Shown: positions 20,046-32,800, counted from the stretch's first letter. The stretch: 64,000 bases of DNA from Euglena gracilis (GCA_039621445.1 CP154954.1:34891703-34955702), one strand, 5' to 3'. A program made the numbers and translations. The notes: generated by a model not told the origin, from the letters alone.

Positions 20046-20570
20046 ATGCAGCGCTACGTGCCCCGTCGCCCCTACGTCCCTGGACCTCTCCCCGTCGTCC
20101 CCCCGCCCCCATCGGCCGCCGAGGCGGAGGCCGCCCTCCTCACCCTCTTGCCCGCCCCCAAGCGCCCCCGCCTGGACACCCCCGCGGAACCTACCCAGCC
20201 GGCCGACTCCCCCCGACCACCGTCCCCCACACGCCCGCAGGACATCCGCTCCGTGCTGGCCTACCTCCAGGGGCTGGTGGCGGAGGTGGTGCACCTCAGG
20301 AGCGTGGTGGGGCGGTTGGTGGGCGAGGGAGCGCCGCAGCGGGTGGATGCGGAGGTGCAGGCGGAGGCGCCTGGCGAAGGGTACGACCAGGTGAGCGAGG
20401 AGGAGGCAAGCGAGTCGGGGTCGTTGGACCTCCTCGCCGCGGCTGCCACGGCCGGGGACCCCGAGGCCGAGGACGCCGCAGGGGACCAGGTCGGGGAGCC
20501 CGGCGGGGTGCTCAAACTGCTCCTCGCGGAGTTCGAGCCCTTGTGGCCCGGCTCCGATGAGGACCCCTAA
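20046..20570 (+). CDS. Third ORF of element B: proline-rich protein with nuclear-localisation-like motif, unknown function
   Basis: A 174-residue intact ORF lies downstream of the chromodomain, in a different frame. It starts MQRYVPRRPYVPGPLP, has an Ala/Leu helix, a basic LPAPKRPRLDTP motif (residues ~36-47) like a nuclear localisation signal, a Pro/Arg linker, a predicted helix (QDIRSVLAYLQGLVAEVVHL), then an acidic Ala-rich tail ending SDEDP. Third codon positions are strongly G/C and no stop occurs although neighbouring ORFs are broken. The ATG is preceded by a pyrimidine-rich GTAG like a 3' splice site, so it could be expressed from a spliced RNA. I recognise no family. It may be a real accessory protein or an open frame in GC-rich DNA. 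Confidence 0.5.
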   Translation: MQRYVPRRPYVPGPLPVVPPPPSAAEAEAALLTLLPAPKRPRLDTPAEPTQPADSPRPPSPTRPQDIRSVLAYLQGLVAEVVHLRSVVGRLVGEGAPQRVDAEVQAEAPGEGYDQVSEEEASESGSLDLLAAAATAGDPEAEDAAGDQVGEPGGVLKLLLAEFEPLWPGSDEDP

Positions 20571-22167
20571 GCCTCCCCCCCCCCCCGCCGACCCAGACGT
20601 AGCCCGGGCCGGCTTACCTGTGGAGGCTAGCCCACCGGGTGGGGGGGAGAAGAAAATGGGGTTGGTGCGGGAAAACTAGGAGGGACCGAGCTGATTTCCT
20701 TTGTTTGTTGTTGTTGTTGTGTTTCGCAGGTTCAATCTCAATTTCAATTTCAGCGAAGTCAACCCCAGAGTGCCCCTTGGCTACGGGCGAGGGGGCCAGG
20801 AGGGGCGACGGGACGCCCGGGTGGGGCGAGGAGGCCACAGGAGCACACCGGGGGGGGGGTCCCAAGGGTTGAGGGGGCCCACAGCCCCCCGCAAGGCTGG
20901 CCTCGCCCACCACCCGCGGCACACATAGCGCCCCGAGGGGCAAGCTCCCCACGAGACGAGGCGCCCCACGCGCCGCACGTGGACCACACCGCACGGTGCG
21001 GCGCCCGAGGTGCCAACAGGGGGTCCACAGGCGCCTGCGGGCCCGAGAGCCCACAGGGCCAAGGAGGCCCAACGGGTGCCTCGAGCCCCCGGGGGTGCAT
21101 GTTTTTTGAGCCCTTCAAGTGTTCGGTCGATCTCCATTTCATTTTCGTGTTGTGTTGTCATTAGGCGGTGGAGGTGCCCCGTGGCCAAGTTGGCTCCGGG
21201 GGGGGGGCACCTGCTATTTTAACCAACTTTTGAAGGTTGGCCACACTCATCTTTGGCCCACCGTGCCGAGGTAGGGGGGGGCGCCTGCCAATTCTTCCCG
21301 ATTTTTGACGGTTGGCTGCCCCCTCATCAGCCAACCGTGCCGACAGAAAGGGGGGGGGGCGCCTGGGCGCCTGCCGTTTTTTTTTTGCGGTCGTCCACAC
21401 CCCTCCTCGGCCCACCATGTCGGGGGAGGGGGGGGGGAGGCGCCTGCCGATTTTCCATCTTTTTTAAAAAATACAACCCGTCGGCCATTTTTTGATGTTA
21501 AGCACGCCAAGGGGGGGGCAAGTGCCAACCCCCCTCCACACCGGAAGGAGCGGGGGGGGGCAGCCCCAAGCCCCCCCTCTCAAGAGGACGGGCCACGGCC
21601 AAGGCGGCCCAGCCCACAACGCGGGGGGGGGCAGCCCCGACCCCCTCCACGGGAGGGGGGGGGGCAGCCCCCTCCTCCAAGGAACGGGCCCCACCCAAGG
21701 CGCCTCCCCGGCGCCCCCTCCAGCACGCACCCCTGCCAAGCCCCCGGGGGCCTTTGGCCCCGGGAAACCGGGCAAGGCGTGGCGGCCCTGCTGGGTTTGT
21801 CAAATGTTTCCTTCCGAACATGCAGGAGCTTTCCATGCAGGGCCTGGGAGGGGAATCACAATTACATAGTGGTATCGAGTGTTTCGGGGGGGGGGCAGTC
21901 CGCCCCTACCCATGGGCCAGGAAGGCTCACGGGACCGGAGAGGGAGAGGAGGTTCCCCAAGCGGTGCCTCCCCGGGTCACGAGCCCGGAGGCGCCCGTCA
22001 CCCTTCTCGCCCCTCCCTTGTACCCCCTCCCCGACAGCATGCGCCGCGGCACGTGGCGCCACCGCTTGTGCGTTTCAACAAAAAAAGGCGGGAAAGCAAA
22101 AGGGAGGGGGGGGGCGGCACCTCGGACCGGCAAAGGAGTCCAATTTAAATTGCACGGCAGTTTTTTT
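20571..22167 (+). other. 3' non-coding region of element B
   Basis: GC-rich, with long G and C runs and no recognisable protein. It contains a (TTG)n-type run at 20703-20722 followed by TTTCGCAG, which looks like a 3' splice site. Between about 21225 and 21470 it has three degenerate copies of an 80-100-bp unit sharing a CCACCGTGCCGA...GGGGGGGCGCCTGCC core. Confidence 0.5.
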
Positions 22168-22178
22168 GAGGAGGGGAG
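22168..22178 (+). promoter_or_regulatory. Polypurine tract of element B
   Basis: GAGGAGGGGAG, preceded by a run of T, ends immediately before the TGTGCGCGG start of the 3' LTR. This is the expected plus-strand primer and confirms the element's plus orientation. Confidence 0.88.
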
Positions 22179-22857
22179 TGTGCGCGGTCCGAGGGTGCCC
22201 GCCCCAAGGAGGAGTCCCAAGGGGGCCCAAAGGGGCCACGAAGGACCGCGAGGGGGCTCCAAGGCCCCCAAGGGCCTTTTGAGGCTCCACTGGCCCCCAA
22301 GGGGGCCCCACAGCCCATTTTGAGCAATCCAAGGTAAAGGAGGGGGCAGTTCGAGGGGGCCAACAGGCAACCCCCAAGGGGATGCGCAAGCCCTGCAGGG
22401 CTTTGCGCAAGCATGCGCACCCCCTTGGTTGGCGCTTGGGATGGCGCAATTCATTAAGAATTGCGCAGAGTATACCAAGTAGCCCCCCCAGCTGCAGCCC
22501 CGTTCCAGTTGTACATTTTCTGTTCACAGGGCTCTGTTTACACTCTGTTCACATACTGTTCTTTGTTTGGCATTCAATCGGGTTTTTGCATTTCCCAATG
22601 AACAAACAATCAAACAAGTTCAAGCAAACAAGTCCAAGTCATTGACCAGATTATTCATTCACGTTCAATTGAGTGGACCCCAAAAGCATGTATTTTTCCA
22701 ATTCTGCAGCTTCACCTACATTAACACCAACCCCTACCCCACGTTTTCACCAAGGGGAAAACCCTGTGGGCCCGACGGGCTCAAACTTAAACGATCCTAC
22801 GCGGGTTGAGCCTCCAGAAGTCTCTTCGCAGGGACCTCAGGAGGGGCAACCCCTACC
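22179..22857 (+). repeat. 3' LTR of element B
   Basis: Aligns with 8722-9405 over its whole length. Its end reads CCCCTACC and runs into satellite sequence (AACCGAATGGG), so the terminal CA has mutated or is offset by a base. It lacks a few bases near 22335 that the 5' LTR has. Confidence 0.9.
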
Positions 22858-25800
22858 AACCGAATGGGTGTTCCAGGACGCCTCCAAAGTCAGGACACCC
22901 GTTGGTTTCATGACTGTCGTGGTTTAATGGTAAGAAAAACATGCAGCGTGAATGTTGTTGCCAGAAATTAGCACACTTAGATGGGTGCATTCGACCATTC
23001 TGGGGGACATTTACCAGTTCAGCCCAGGTTACCATGTAAAAATGGACCAAATTGGGCCTTACTCCGAGTAACCGAATGGGTGTTCCAGGAGGCCTGCAAA
23101 GTCAGGGGACCCGTTGTTTTCATGATTGTCGTGTTTTAATGGTAAAGAAAACATGCAGCGGGAATGTTGGTTGCAAGAAATGAGCACATTTAGATGGGTG
23201 CCTTCGACCATTCCGGGGGACATTTACCAGGTCAGCCCAGGTTACCATGTAAAAATGGACCAAATTGGGCCTTACTCCGAGTAACCGAATGGGTGTTCCA
23301 GGAGGACTCCAAAGTCAGGGGACCCGTTGGTTTCCTGATTGTAGTGGTTTAATGGTAAGAAAAACATGCAGCGGGAATGTTCGTTGCAAGAAATGAGCAC
23401 ATTTAGATGGGTGCATTCGACCATTGCGGGGGACATTTACCAGGTCAGCCCAGGTTACCATGTAAAAATGGACCAAATTGGGCCATACTCCAAGTAACTG
23501 AATGGGTGTTCCAGGAGGCTTCCAAAGTCTGGGGACCCGTTGGTTTCATGCTTGTCGTGGTTTAATGGTAAGAAAAACATGCAGCGGGAATGTTGGTTGC
23601 AAGAAATGAGCACATTTAGATGGTTGCATTCGACCATTCCGGGGGACATTTACCAGGTCAGCCCAGGTTACCATGTAAAAATGGACCAAATCGGCCCTTA
23701 CTCCAAGTAACCGAATGGGCGTTCCAGGAGGCTTCCAAAGTCTGGGGACCCGTTGGTTTCATGATTGTCGTGGTTTAATGGTAAGAAAAACATGCAGCGG
23801 GAATGTTGGTTGCAAGAAATGAGCACATTTAGATGGGTGCATTCGACCATTCCGGGAGACATTTACCAGGTCAGCCCAGGTTACCACGTAAAAATGGACC
23901 AAATCGGGCCTTACTCCGAGTAACCGAATGGGTGTTCCAGGAGGCCTCCAAAGTCAGGGGACTCGTTGGTTTCATGATTGTCGTGGTTTAATGGTAAGAA
24001 AAACATGCAGCGGGAATGTTGGTTGCAAGGCACGAGCACATTTAGATGGGTGCATTCGAGCATTCCGCGGGACATTTACCAGGTCAGCCCAGGTTACCAT
24101 GTAAAAATGGACCAAATTGGGCCTTACTCCGAGTAACCGAATGGGTGTTCCAGGAGGCCTCCAAAGGCAGGGGACCCGTTGGTTTCATGATTGTCGTGGT
24201 TTAATGGTAAGAAAAACATGCAGCGGGAATGTTGGTTGCAAGACACGAACACATTTAGATGGGTGCATTCGACCATTCCGGGGGACATTTACCAGGTCAG
24301 CCCAGGTTACCATGTAAAAAGGCACCAAATTGGGCCTTACTCCGAGTAACCGAATGGGTGTTCCAGGAGGCCTCCACAGTCAGGGGACGCGTTGGTTTCA
24401 TGATTGTCGTGGTTTAATGGTAAGAAAAATATGCAGCGTGAATGTTGGTTGCAAGAAATGAGCACATTTAGATGGGTGCATTCGAGCATTCCGGGGAACA
24501 TTTACCAGGTCAGCCCAGGTTACCATGTAAAAATGGACCAAATTGGGCCTTACTCCGAGTAACCGACTGGGTGTTCCAGGAGGCCTCCAAAGTCAGGGGA
24601 CCCGTTGGTTTCATGATTGTCGTGGTTTAATGGTAAGAAAAATATGCAGCGTGAATGTTGGTTGCAAGAAATGAGCACATTTAGATGGGTGCATTCGAGC
24701 ATTCCGGGGGACATTGACCAGGTCAGCCCAGGTTACCATGTAAAAATGGACCAAATTGGGCCTTACTCCGAGTAACCGACTGGGTGTTCCAGGAGGCCTC
24801 CAAAGTCAGGGGACCCGTTGGTTTCATGATTGTCGTGGTTTAATGGTAAGAAAAATATGCAGCGGGAATGTTGGTTGCAAGAAATGAGCACATTTAGATG
24901 GGTGCATTCGAGCATTCCGGGGGACATTGACCAGGTCAGCCCAGGTTACCATGTAAAAATGGACCAAATTGGGCCTTACTCCGAGTAACCGAGTGGGTGT
25001 TCCAGGAGGCCTCCAAAGTCAGGGGACCCGTTGGTTTCATGATTGTCGTGGTTTAATGGTAAGAAAAACATGCAGCGGGAATGTTGGTTGCAGGAACTGA
25101 GCACATTTAGATGGGTGCATTCGACCATTCCGGGGGACATTTACCAGGTCAGCCCAGGTTACCATGTAAAAATGGACCAAAATGGGCCTTACTCCGAGTA
25201 ACCGAATGGGTGTTCCACGAGGCCTCCAAAGTCTGGGGACCCGTTGGCTTCATGATTGTCGTGGTTTAATGGCAAGAAAAACATGCAGCGGGAATGTTGG
25301 TTGCAAGAAATGAGCACATTTAGATGGGTGCATTCGACCATTCCGGGGGACATTTACCAGGTCAGCCCAGGTTACCATGTAAAAATGGACCAAAATGGGC
25401 CTTACTCCGAGTAACCAAATGGGTGTTCCAGGAGGCCTCCTAAGTCAGGGGACCCGTTGGTTTCAGGATTGTCGTGGTTTAATGGTAGGAAAAACATGCA
25501 GCGGGAATGTTGGTTGCAAGAAACGGGCACATTTAAATGGGTGCATTCGACCATTCCGGGGGACATTTACCAGGTCAGCCCAGGTTACCATGTTAAAATG
25601 GACCAAAATGGGCCTTACTCCGAGTAACCAAATGTGTGTTCCAGGAGGCCTCCAAAGTCAGGGGACCCGTTGGTTTCATGATTGTCGTGGTTTAATGGTA
25701 AGAAAACCATGCAGCGGGAATGTAGGTTGCAAGACACGAGCACACTTAGATGGGTGCATTCGACCATTCCGGGGGACATTTACCAGGTCAGCCCAGGTTA

Positions 25801-28800
25801 CCATGTAAAAATGACCAAAATGTGCCTTACTCCGAGTAACCGAATGGGTGTTCCAGGACGCCTCCAAAGTCAGGGGACCCGTTGGTTTCATGATTGTCGT
25901 GGTTTAATGGTAAGAAAAACATGCAGCGGGAACGTTGGTTGCAAGAAATGAGCACATTCAGATGGGTGCATTCGACCATTCCGGTGGACATTTACCCGGT
26001 CAGCCCAGGTTACCATGTTAAAATGGACCAATATGGGCCTTACTCCGACTAACCGAATGGGTGTTCCAGGAGGCCTCCAAAGTCAGGGGACCCGTTGGTT
26101 TCATGATTGTCGTGGTTTAATGGTAAGAAAAACATGCAGCGGGAACGTTGGTTGCAAGTAATGAGCACATTTAGATGGGTGTGTTCGACCATTCCGGGGG
26201 ACATTTACCAGGTCAGCCCAGGTTACCATGTAAAAATGGACCAAATTGGGCCTTACTCCGAGTAACCGGATGGGTGTTCCAGGAGGCCTCCAAAGTCAGG
26301 GGACCCGTTGGTTTCATGATTGTCGTGGTCTAATGGTAAGAGAAACATGCAGCGGGAACGTTGGTTGCAAGTAATGAGCACATTTAGATGGGTGCGTTCG
26401 ACCATTCCGGGGGACATTTACCAGGTCAGCCCAGGTTACCATGTTAAAATGGACCAAAATGGGCCTTACTCCGACTAAACGAATGGGTGTTCCAGGAGGC
26501 CTCCAAAGTCAGGGGACCCGTTGGTTTCATGATTGTCGTGGTTTAATGGTAAGACAAGCATGCAGCGGGAATGTTGGTTGCAAGAAATGAGCACATTTAG
26601 ATGGGTGCATTCGACCAATCTGGGGGACATTTACCTGATCAGCCCAGGTCACCATGTAAAAATGGACCAAAATGGGCCTTACTCCGACTAACCGAATGGG
26701 TGTTCCAGGAGGCCTCCAAAGTCAGGGGACCCGTTGGTTTCATGATTGTCGTGGTATAATGGTAAGAGAAACATGCAGCGGGAATGTTGTTTGAAAGAAA
26801 TGAGCACATTTAGATGGGTGCATTCGACCATTCCGGGGACATTTACCAGGTCAGCCCGGGTTACTATGTAAAAATGGACCAAAATGGGCCTTACTCTGAG
26901 TAACCGAATGGGTGTTCCACGAGGCCTCCAAAGTCAGGGGACCCGTTGGTTTCCTGATTGTCGTGGTTTAGTGGTAAGAAAAACATGCAGCGGGAATGTT
27001 GGTTGCAAGGAATGAGCACATTTAGATGGGTGCATTCGACCATTCCGGGGGACATTTACCAGGTCAGCCCAGGTTACCATGTAAAAATGGACCAAAATGG
27101 GCCTTGCTCCGACTAACCGAATGGGTGTTCCAGGAGGCCTCCAAAGTCAGGGGACCCGTTGGTTTCATGATTGTCGTGGTCTAATGGTAAGAAAAACATG
27201 CAGCGGGAATGTTGTTTGAAAGAAATGAGCACATTTAGATGGGTGCATTCGACCATTCCGGGGGACATTTACCAGGTCAGCCCAGGTTACAATGTAAAAA
27301 TGGACCAAATTGGGCCTTACTCCGAGTTACCGAATGGGTGTTCCAGGAGGCCTCCAAAGTCAGGGGACGCGTTGGTTTCATGATTGTCGTGGTTGAATGG
27401 TAAGAAAAACATGCAGCGGGAACGTTGGTTGCAAGAAAGGAGCACATTTAGATGGGTGCATTCGACCATTCCGGGGGACATTTACCAGGTCAGCCCAGGT
27501 TACCATGTAAAAATGGACCAAATTGGGCCTTACTCCGAGTAACCGAATGGGTGTTCCAGGAGGCCTCCAAAGTCAGGGGACCCGTTGGTTTCATGATTGT
27601 CGTGGTCTAATGGTAAGAAAAACATGCAGCGGGAATGTTGGTTGCAAGAAATGAGCACATTTAGATGGGTGCATTCGACCATTCCGGGGGACATTTACCA
27701 GGTCAGCCCAGGTTACAATGTAAAAATGGACCAAATTGGGCCTTACTCCGAGTAACCGAATGGTGTGTTCTAGGAGGCCTCCAAAGTCAGGGGACCCGTT
27801 GGTTTCATGATTGTCGTGGTCTAATGGTAAGAAAAACATGCAGCGGGAATGTTGGTTGCAAGAAATGAGCACATTTAGATGGGTGCATTCGACCATTCCG
27901 GGGGACATTTACCAGGTCAGCCCAGGTTACAATGTAAAAATGGACCAAATTGGGCCTTACTCCGAGTAACCGAATGGGTGTTCCAGGAGGCGTCCAAAGT
28001 CAGGGGACACGTTATTTTCATGATTGTCGTGGTTGAATGGTAAGAAAAACATGCAGCGGGAACGTTGGTTGCAAGAAATGAGCACATTTAGATGGGTGCA
28101 TTCGACCATTCCGGGGGACATTTACCAGGTCAGCCCAGGTTACCATGTAAAAATGGACCAAATTGGGCCTTACACCGAGTAACCGAATGGGTGTTCCAGG
28201 AGGCCTCCAAAGTCAGGGGACCCGTTGGTTTCATGATTGTCGTGGTCTAATGGTAAGAAAAACATGCAGCGGGAATGTTGGTTGCAAGAAATGAGCACAT
28301 TTAGATGGGTGCATTCGACCATTCCGGGGGACATTTACCAGGTCAGCCCAGGTTACAATGTAAAAATGGACCAAAATGGGCCTTACACCGAGTAACCGAA
28401 TGGGTGTTCCAGGAGGCCTCCAAAGTCAGGGGACGCGATGGTTTCCTGATTGTCGTGGTTTAATGGTAAGAAAAACATGCAGCGGGAATGTTGGTTGCAA
28501 GACACGAGCACATTTAGAGGGGTGCATTCGACCATTCCGGGGGACATTTACCAGGTCAGCCCAGGTTTCCATGTAAAAATGGACCAATTTGGGCCTTACT
28601 CCGAGTAACCGAATGGGTGTTCCAGGAGGCCTCCAAAGTCAGGGGACCCGTTTTTTTCACGATTGTCGTGGATTAATGGTAATGAAAACATGCAGCGGGA
28701 ATGTTGGTTGCAAGACACGAGCACATTTAGATGGGTGCATTCGACCATTCCGGGGGACATTTACCAGGTCTGCCCAAGTTACAATGTAAAAATGGACCAA

Positions 28801-29815
28801 ATCGGGCCTTACTCCCAGTAACCGAATGGGTGTTCCAGGAGGCCTCCAAAGTCAGGGGACCCGTTGGTTTCATGATTGTAGTGGTTGAATGGTAAGAAAA
28901 ACGTGCAGCGGGAATGTTGGTTGCAAGTAATGAGCACATTTAGATGGGTGCATTCGACCATTCCGGGGGACATTTACCAGGTCAGCCCAGGTTACCATGT
29001 AAAAATGGACCAAATTGGGCCTTACTCCGAGTAACCGAATGGGTGTTCCAGGAGGCCTCCAAAGTCAGGGGACCCGTTGGTTTCATGATTGTCGTGGTTT
29101 AATGGTAAGAAAAACGTGCAGCGGGAATGTTGGTTGCAAGAAATGAGCACATTTAGATGGTTGCATTCGACCATTCCGGGGGACATTTACCAGGTCAGCC
29201 CAGGTTACCATGTAAAAATGGACCAAATTGGGCCTTACTCCGAGTAACCGAATGGGTGTTCCAGGAGGCCTCCAAAGTCAGGGGACCCGTTGGTTTCATG
29301 ATTGTCGTGGTTTAATGGTAAGAAAAACGTGCAGCGGGAATGTTGGTTGCAAGAAATGAGCACATTTAGATGGGTGCATTCGACCATTCCGGGGGACATT
29401 TACCAGGTCAGCCCAGGTTTCCATGTAAAAATGGACCAATTTGGGCCTTACTCCGAGTAACCGAATGGGTGTTCCAGGAGGCCTCCAAAGTCTGGGGACC
29501 CGTTTTTTTCACGATTGTCGTGGATTAATGGTAATGAAAACATGCAGCGGGAATGTTGGTTGCAAGACACGAGCACATTTAGATGGGTGCGTTCGACCAA
29601 TCTGGGGGACATTTACCAGGTCAGCCCAAGTTACAATGGGCCTTACTCCGACTAACCGAATGGGTGTTCCAGGAGGCCTCCAAAGTCAGGGGACCCGTTT
29701 GTTTCATGATTGTCGTGGTTTAATGGTAAGAAAAACATGCAGCGGGAATGTTGGTTGCAAGACACGAGCACATTTAGATGGGTGCATTCGACCATTCCGG
29801 GGGACATTTACCAGT
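22858..29815 (+). repeat. ~213-bp satellite array, right part
   Basis: About 33 head-to-tail monomers of the same satellite, starting at CCGAATGGG and stopping abruptly at 29815 after GGGGGACATTTACCAG. No LTR interrupts it. Variants are shared by neighbours: GGTCTAATGG near 26330 and 27180-27830, ACATGTAAAAATGG-type changes, CACGAGCAC against AATGAGCAC. One monomer near 29630 lacks ~17 bp. This is consistent with local unequal exchange. Confidence 0.95.
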
Positions 29816-32037
29816 GCCACGCACTGAATGATTGCCCCCTCACGAGGAAAAACCTTTTCTCATCCACTGCCTCACAGGCTGAATTGGCTGTGCCGACCCT
29901 ACCCCAGAGGGGGGGGTCGCCTGCCTGGGCAGGCGCTCCAGGCACCCAGATCCAACCCCCCCCCGGGGGGAGGGGAGTATGGCACATGGCCAAAAGTGCC
30001 TGGGCACTGAGCCAAGGCACCGAGAAAACACCATGTTTGGGCACTTATTGGTGAAGGCATGACCCCCCCCCCCCGGAGAGGGATCCAACCCGCCCCCAGA
30101 TTCCCCTGTACAGCCATTATTTGAACAACCTCAAATATTCCTTTCTCCCAAGTTTTTTGCATTGCAAATGAGAAAAATTACCGTCCATTTCCCCTGAAAT
30201 ATTGCATTATCCCAACTCAAAAAAATGGGTAACAATTTAGGCACAAACAGCCCGAAGGTTTGGAGACTTTGGTAATAAACACCCAGGAAACGCCTCTTTC
30301 TGCTCCGCCCGGCCATCTCGGTCCTCAAAGACGACCAGCCTGGGTCACCGTTTATGGGGCTCCAACCCACCAGCCCACTTGTCCTAATTGTTATGAAGGG
30401 CGGCGGGGTGACAGGCACAATTCTACCTGCGGCAGGCGCCGGCGGAAAGCAGCAATTACCGCTCGAGATGCAAAAAACCACTTTGGCGATGGACACCCCA
30501 CTCCTATTTTCGGGGGGGGGGGGTTCAAATGTTCTGCAAGCCTCTTAAAAAACACTGAAACGGGCTGTTTTCAACGGTGGGCAGGGTTGTGCCAATCAAT
30601 CGTTACAGGTGGCCGAGCGATTCATAACAGGTCTCAGATGATTAACCATTGACTGGCCTTTGAAGGATTGTTTGGAGAAACCAAACAAAACAATTCAAGC
30701 GTCTCCCTCTCTGTGGAGGCTCCATGGAGGCTCCGCGGAGCCTCCCGGCAACCAGCCTCTGTGGAGGCTCTGCAGAGGATCTGAGCAACTAGCGTTCGCG
30801 AAAGCTCTGGGTAACCAGCCTCGGCGCAGTTTTCATTTGAGGGGGGTGCGGAGAAAAAAAATATTATTAAAAAATATTATTCTTTTGAGGGGTGGTGTGG
30901 GCATTTATTGTCAGTTCTCCCCCGGCACCCTCCCTGTCTGGGGCCCTGGGGGGTCCTGGGGGGTCCAATCGGGGGGGGCATTACTCAACATGAAACCCAA
31001 GAAGGAGTCTTAAAAGTAAAAACTCCCACAAGGGGTCCTGGGGGGATAAAAAGGAATTTATATTTTTTGACATTTTATTTTGACATTGACAAAAAAGGGG
31101 CAATTTGCCTGTAAAGGCCAATTCTTTGAAATGGCTTCCCACAGGCCACACCTTTTCTTAGCGTGCTCAGTGAAAAAAAATTGTGTATTGTGTGCATCGG
31201 CAAAAAAAAATGTGTACCGGTGTGTATCAGCAAAAAAAATTCTGTGTCAGTGTGCAGCAGCGAATTTTTTTTCGATCAAATTTATTAGAAATTTTTCTGA
31301 ATCCAAAAAAATTGACTGTTGTGCTTCGACACCAAGCAGATTTTCACATTCCTCACGGTTGATAACATCCAGGGGGAAATGTGTTTCGCATTTTTTCGCA
31401 TTTTTCCAAAAAAATGCACATCTTTGCACATTCTTTCGCATTTTTTTTGAAAAATCACGAAAATGCAAAGATTGTCCAAAAACATGCAAAAATGGCACCA
31501 AATTTACCTCCCCCTCCCCAAGCCCAATGAACACTAAAGTGACAATCTAGACGGTCCGAACGGGGGGCGTTCATTGGGCTTGAAATGTGCTTTCTGTGTA
31601 GATAAGGTATATGGTGACAATCTAGACGGTCCGAACACCCCCTGTTCATTGGGCAAGGGTGTTCATTAGGCATGGGGGGAGGTACAACAATTATAGGGAA
31701 TTCGTGAAGATAATGTTAGTTTCAAAAAAATCAAAAAATTAAAGCATTGCAAAATTTGCAATTTCGGTCAAAAAAACGCGGGAATTTCGAGCATTTTTGC
31801 GCAATTTTTGCGCATTTTTTTTTCGAGGGGTCTGGCACATTTCCTTTAAAAAAACAACCAAAGCCAAAAAAAATGTATGGACGCATGTATGGGCAAATGC
31901 AACCAGGGATCTGAATTTGCCATGTGGGGAGCAGAGAGAGATTCTTTTTAATTTCGTTTTTTGGTGGCACTTCTTTGCAAATTTCTCCCCGGTGTGGATT
32001 TGTAATGGGTGTAGGCAGTGCAATGTGACAAGCACAC
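29816..32037. other. Unassigned region with short duplications
   Basis: No gene recognised. The ORF at 30260-30652 shows a C-x2-C and a later H/C pair but matches nothing I know. GGAGGCTCC-type palindromes occur at 30715-30780. A small duplicated, partly palindromic block lies at 31522-31665. The AT-rich stretch 31080-31500 has runs of CGCATTTTT related to those at 32.4-32.8 and 48.8 kb. Confidence 0.5.
31522..31665. repeat. Duplicated block with inverted GCCCAATGAAC arms
   Basis: GCCCAATGAAC (31522-31532) faces its exact reverse complement at 31569-31579 and again at 31644-31654. A 21-bp sequence starting GACAATCTAGACGGTCCGAA occurs at 31541 and again 75 bp later. It looks like a small palindromic element or duplicated transposon tip. 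Confidence 0.7.
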
Positions 32038-32188
32038 CAGGAGGCATCCCACGCGGAAACATTGGGGGCATCGGCATCGGGGTCATTGCAGCCATTGCGG
32101 GGCCTCCCACACCCTTTGTGGGGCCAGTCAGACCTCTTGCAGCGCCAGTTGCCTGCCCCGGGCCTGGCAAGCCTTGGCCTTTTTCTTG
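32038..32188 (-). CDS. SNRPB: SmB C-terminal tail exon (snRNP-associated protein B)
   Basis: The minus strand encodes ARGLTGPTKGVGGPAMAAMT, then PMPMPPMFPRGMPPG. Plant and animal SmB tails have a near-identical Gly-Leu-x-Gly-Pro-x-x-Gly-Val-Gly-Gly-Pro core followed by a Met/Pro/Gly-rich segment. The open segment is bounded by a 3' splice-like TTCAAGCAG before 32188 and a GTGTGC donor after 32038, so it is an internal exon of ~151 bp. SmB is one of the seven Sm core proteins of spliceosomal snRNPs, and the tail binds splicing partners. The matching Sm-fold exon lies 11.4 kb upstream on the same strand. The remaining exons are not located. It could be a pseudogene, but the reading frame is clean. 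Confidence 0.72.
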
Positions 32189-32364
32189 CTGCTTGAATCT
32201 GATGAGAATTCCAGGCATTGAAAACACTTTGATATATGTGTGCTCCTGGAACATTTGTCTCCATTTTTTTTGCTTATTACTTTAGGGTGTCAGCACATTC
32301 CACCCCCCCCCTGTCCTTGAAACAGCAACAGCTGCAGGGGGGGGGGGATGCGCTTGCCCGGCCT

Positions 32365-32800
32365 CGGAAAAAAATGCGCAAAAATGCGCAAAAATGCGCA
32401 AAAAAATGCGCAAAAAATGCGCATTTTTGGAAAAAATGCGCAAAAATGTGCAAAATCCAAGAAAAAAAATGCGCAAAATCACGAAAATGCAAAAATTACC
32501 CAAAAACATGCAAAAATGGCACCAAATTTGAAGAAATTATGTAGAATAATGAGGAAAATGTAAGTTTCAAAAAAAGTCGAAAATTTCAAATTTTTGCAAA
32601 AAAAATTGCAAAAATGGTCAAAAAATGCGAAAATTTTGGAAAATGACGAAAAAATGTGCCAAAAAGTAAAAAAATGCGCTGAAAAAAACAAAAAATGCGC
32701 AAAAAAAATGCGATAAAATGCGCAAAAATGCGCATTTTGGAAAATTTGAAAAAATGCGCAAAAAAATGAGCAAAAATGCGAAAAAATGCGAAACGCATTT
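32365..32800. repeat. AT-rich AAAAATGCGC-type simple repeat
   Basis: Irregular repeats of AAAAATGCGC dominate 32365-32480 and 32690-32800, with related A-rich sequence between. Reverse-complement versions (GCGCATTTTT) occur at 48834-48990, and variants at 31380-31450. The phrase GAAATGTGTTTCGCATTTTTT is shared by 31378 and 48822. Confidence 0.75.

Larger units (their letters stand above)
8722..22857 (+). mobile_element. Full-length decayed LTR retrotransposon carrying two methylase-type domains (element B)
   Basis: A ~680-bp direct repeat (8722-9405 and 22179-22857) brackets ~12.8 kb. The left LTR is followed immediately by a 12-nt match to initiator tRNA-Met and the right LTR is preceded by a purine tract, which fixes a plus-strand element. 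Domains, in inferred original order, are Gag (acidic, coiled coil, capsid, two zinc knuckles), NPPY methylase-like domain, cytosine-5 methyltransferase, protease, RT, RNase H, integrase, chromodomain and a third ORF. The block from mid-Gag to RNase H is now inverted. The element lies inside the satellite array. The flanks share only ACC, with a small satellite deletion on the left, so the target duplication is uncertain. Frameshifts and stops interrupt every major ORF. Confidence 0.92.

Noticed and set aside
25395-25808. ORFs of 60-137 residues in the satellite (GLTPSNRMGVPGGLQ type)
   Set aside because: The 213-bp period is a multiple of three, so any open frame repeats. The ORFs exist on both strands with no codon bias or start context.
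22858-29815. CRISPR array
   Set aside because: The repeats are contiguous ~213-bp monomers without unique spacers, in eukaryotic DNA with retrotransposons.
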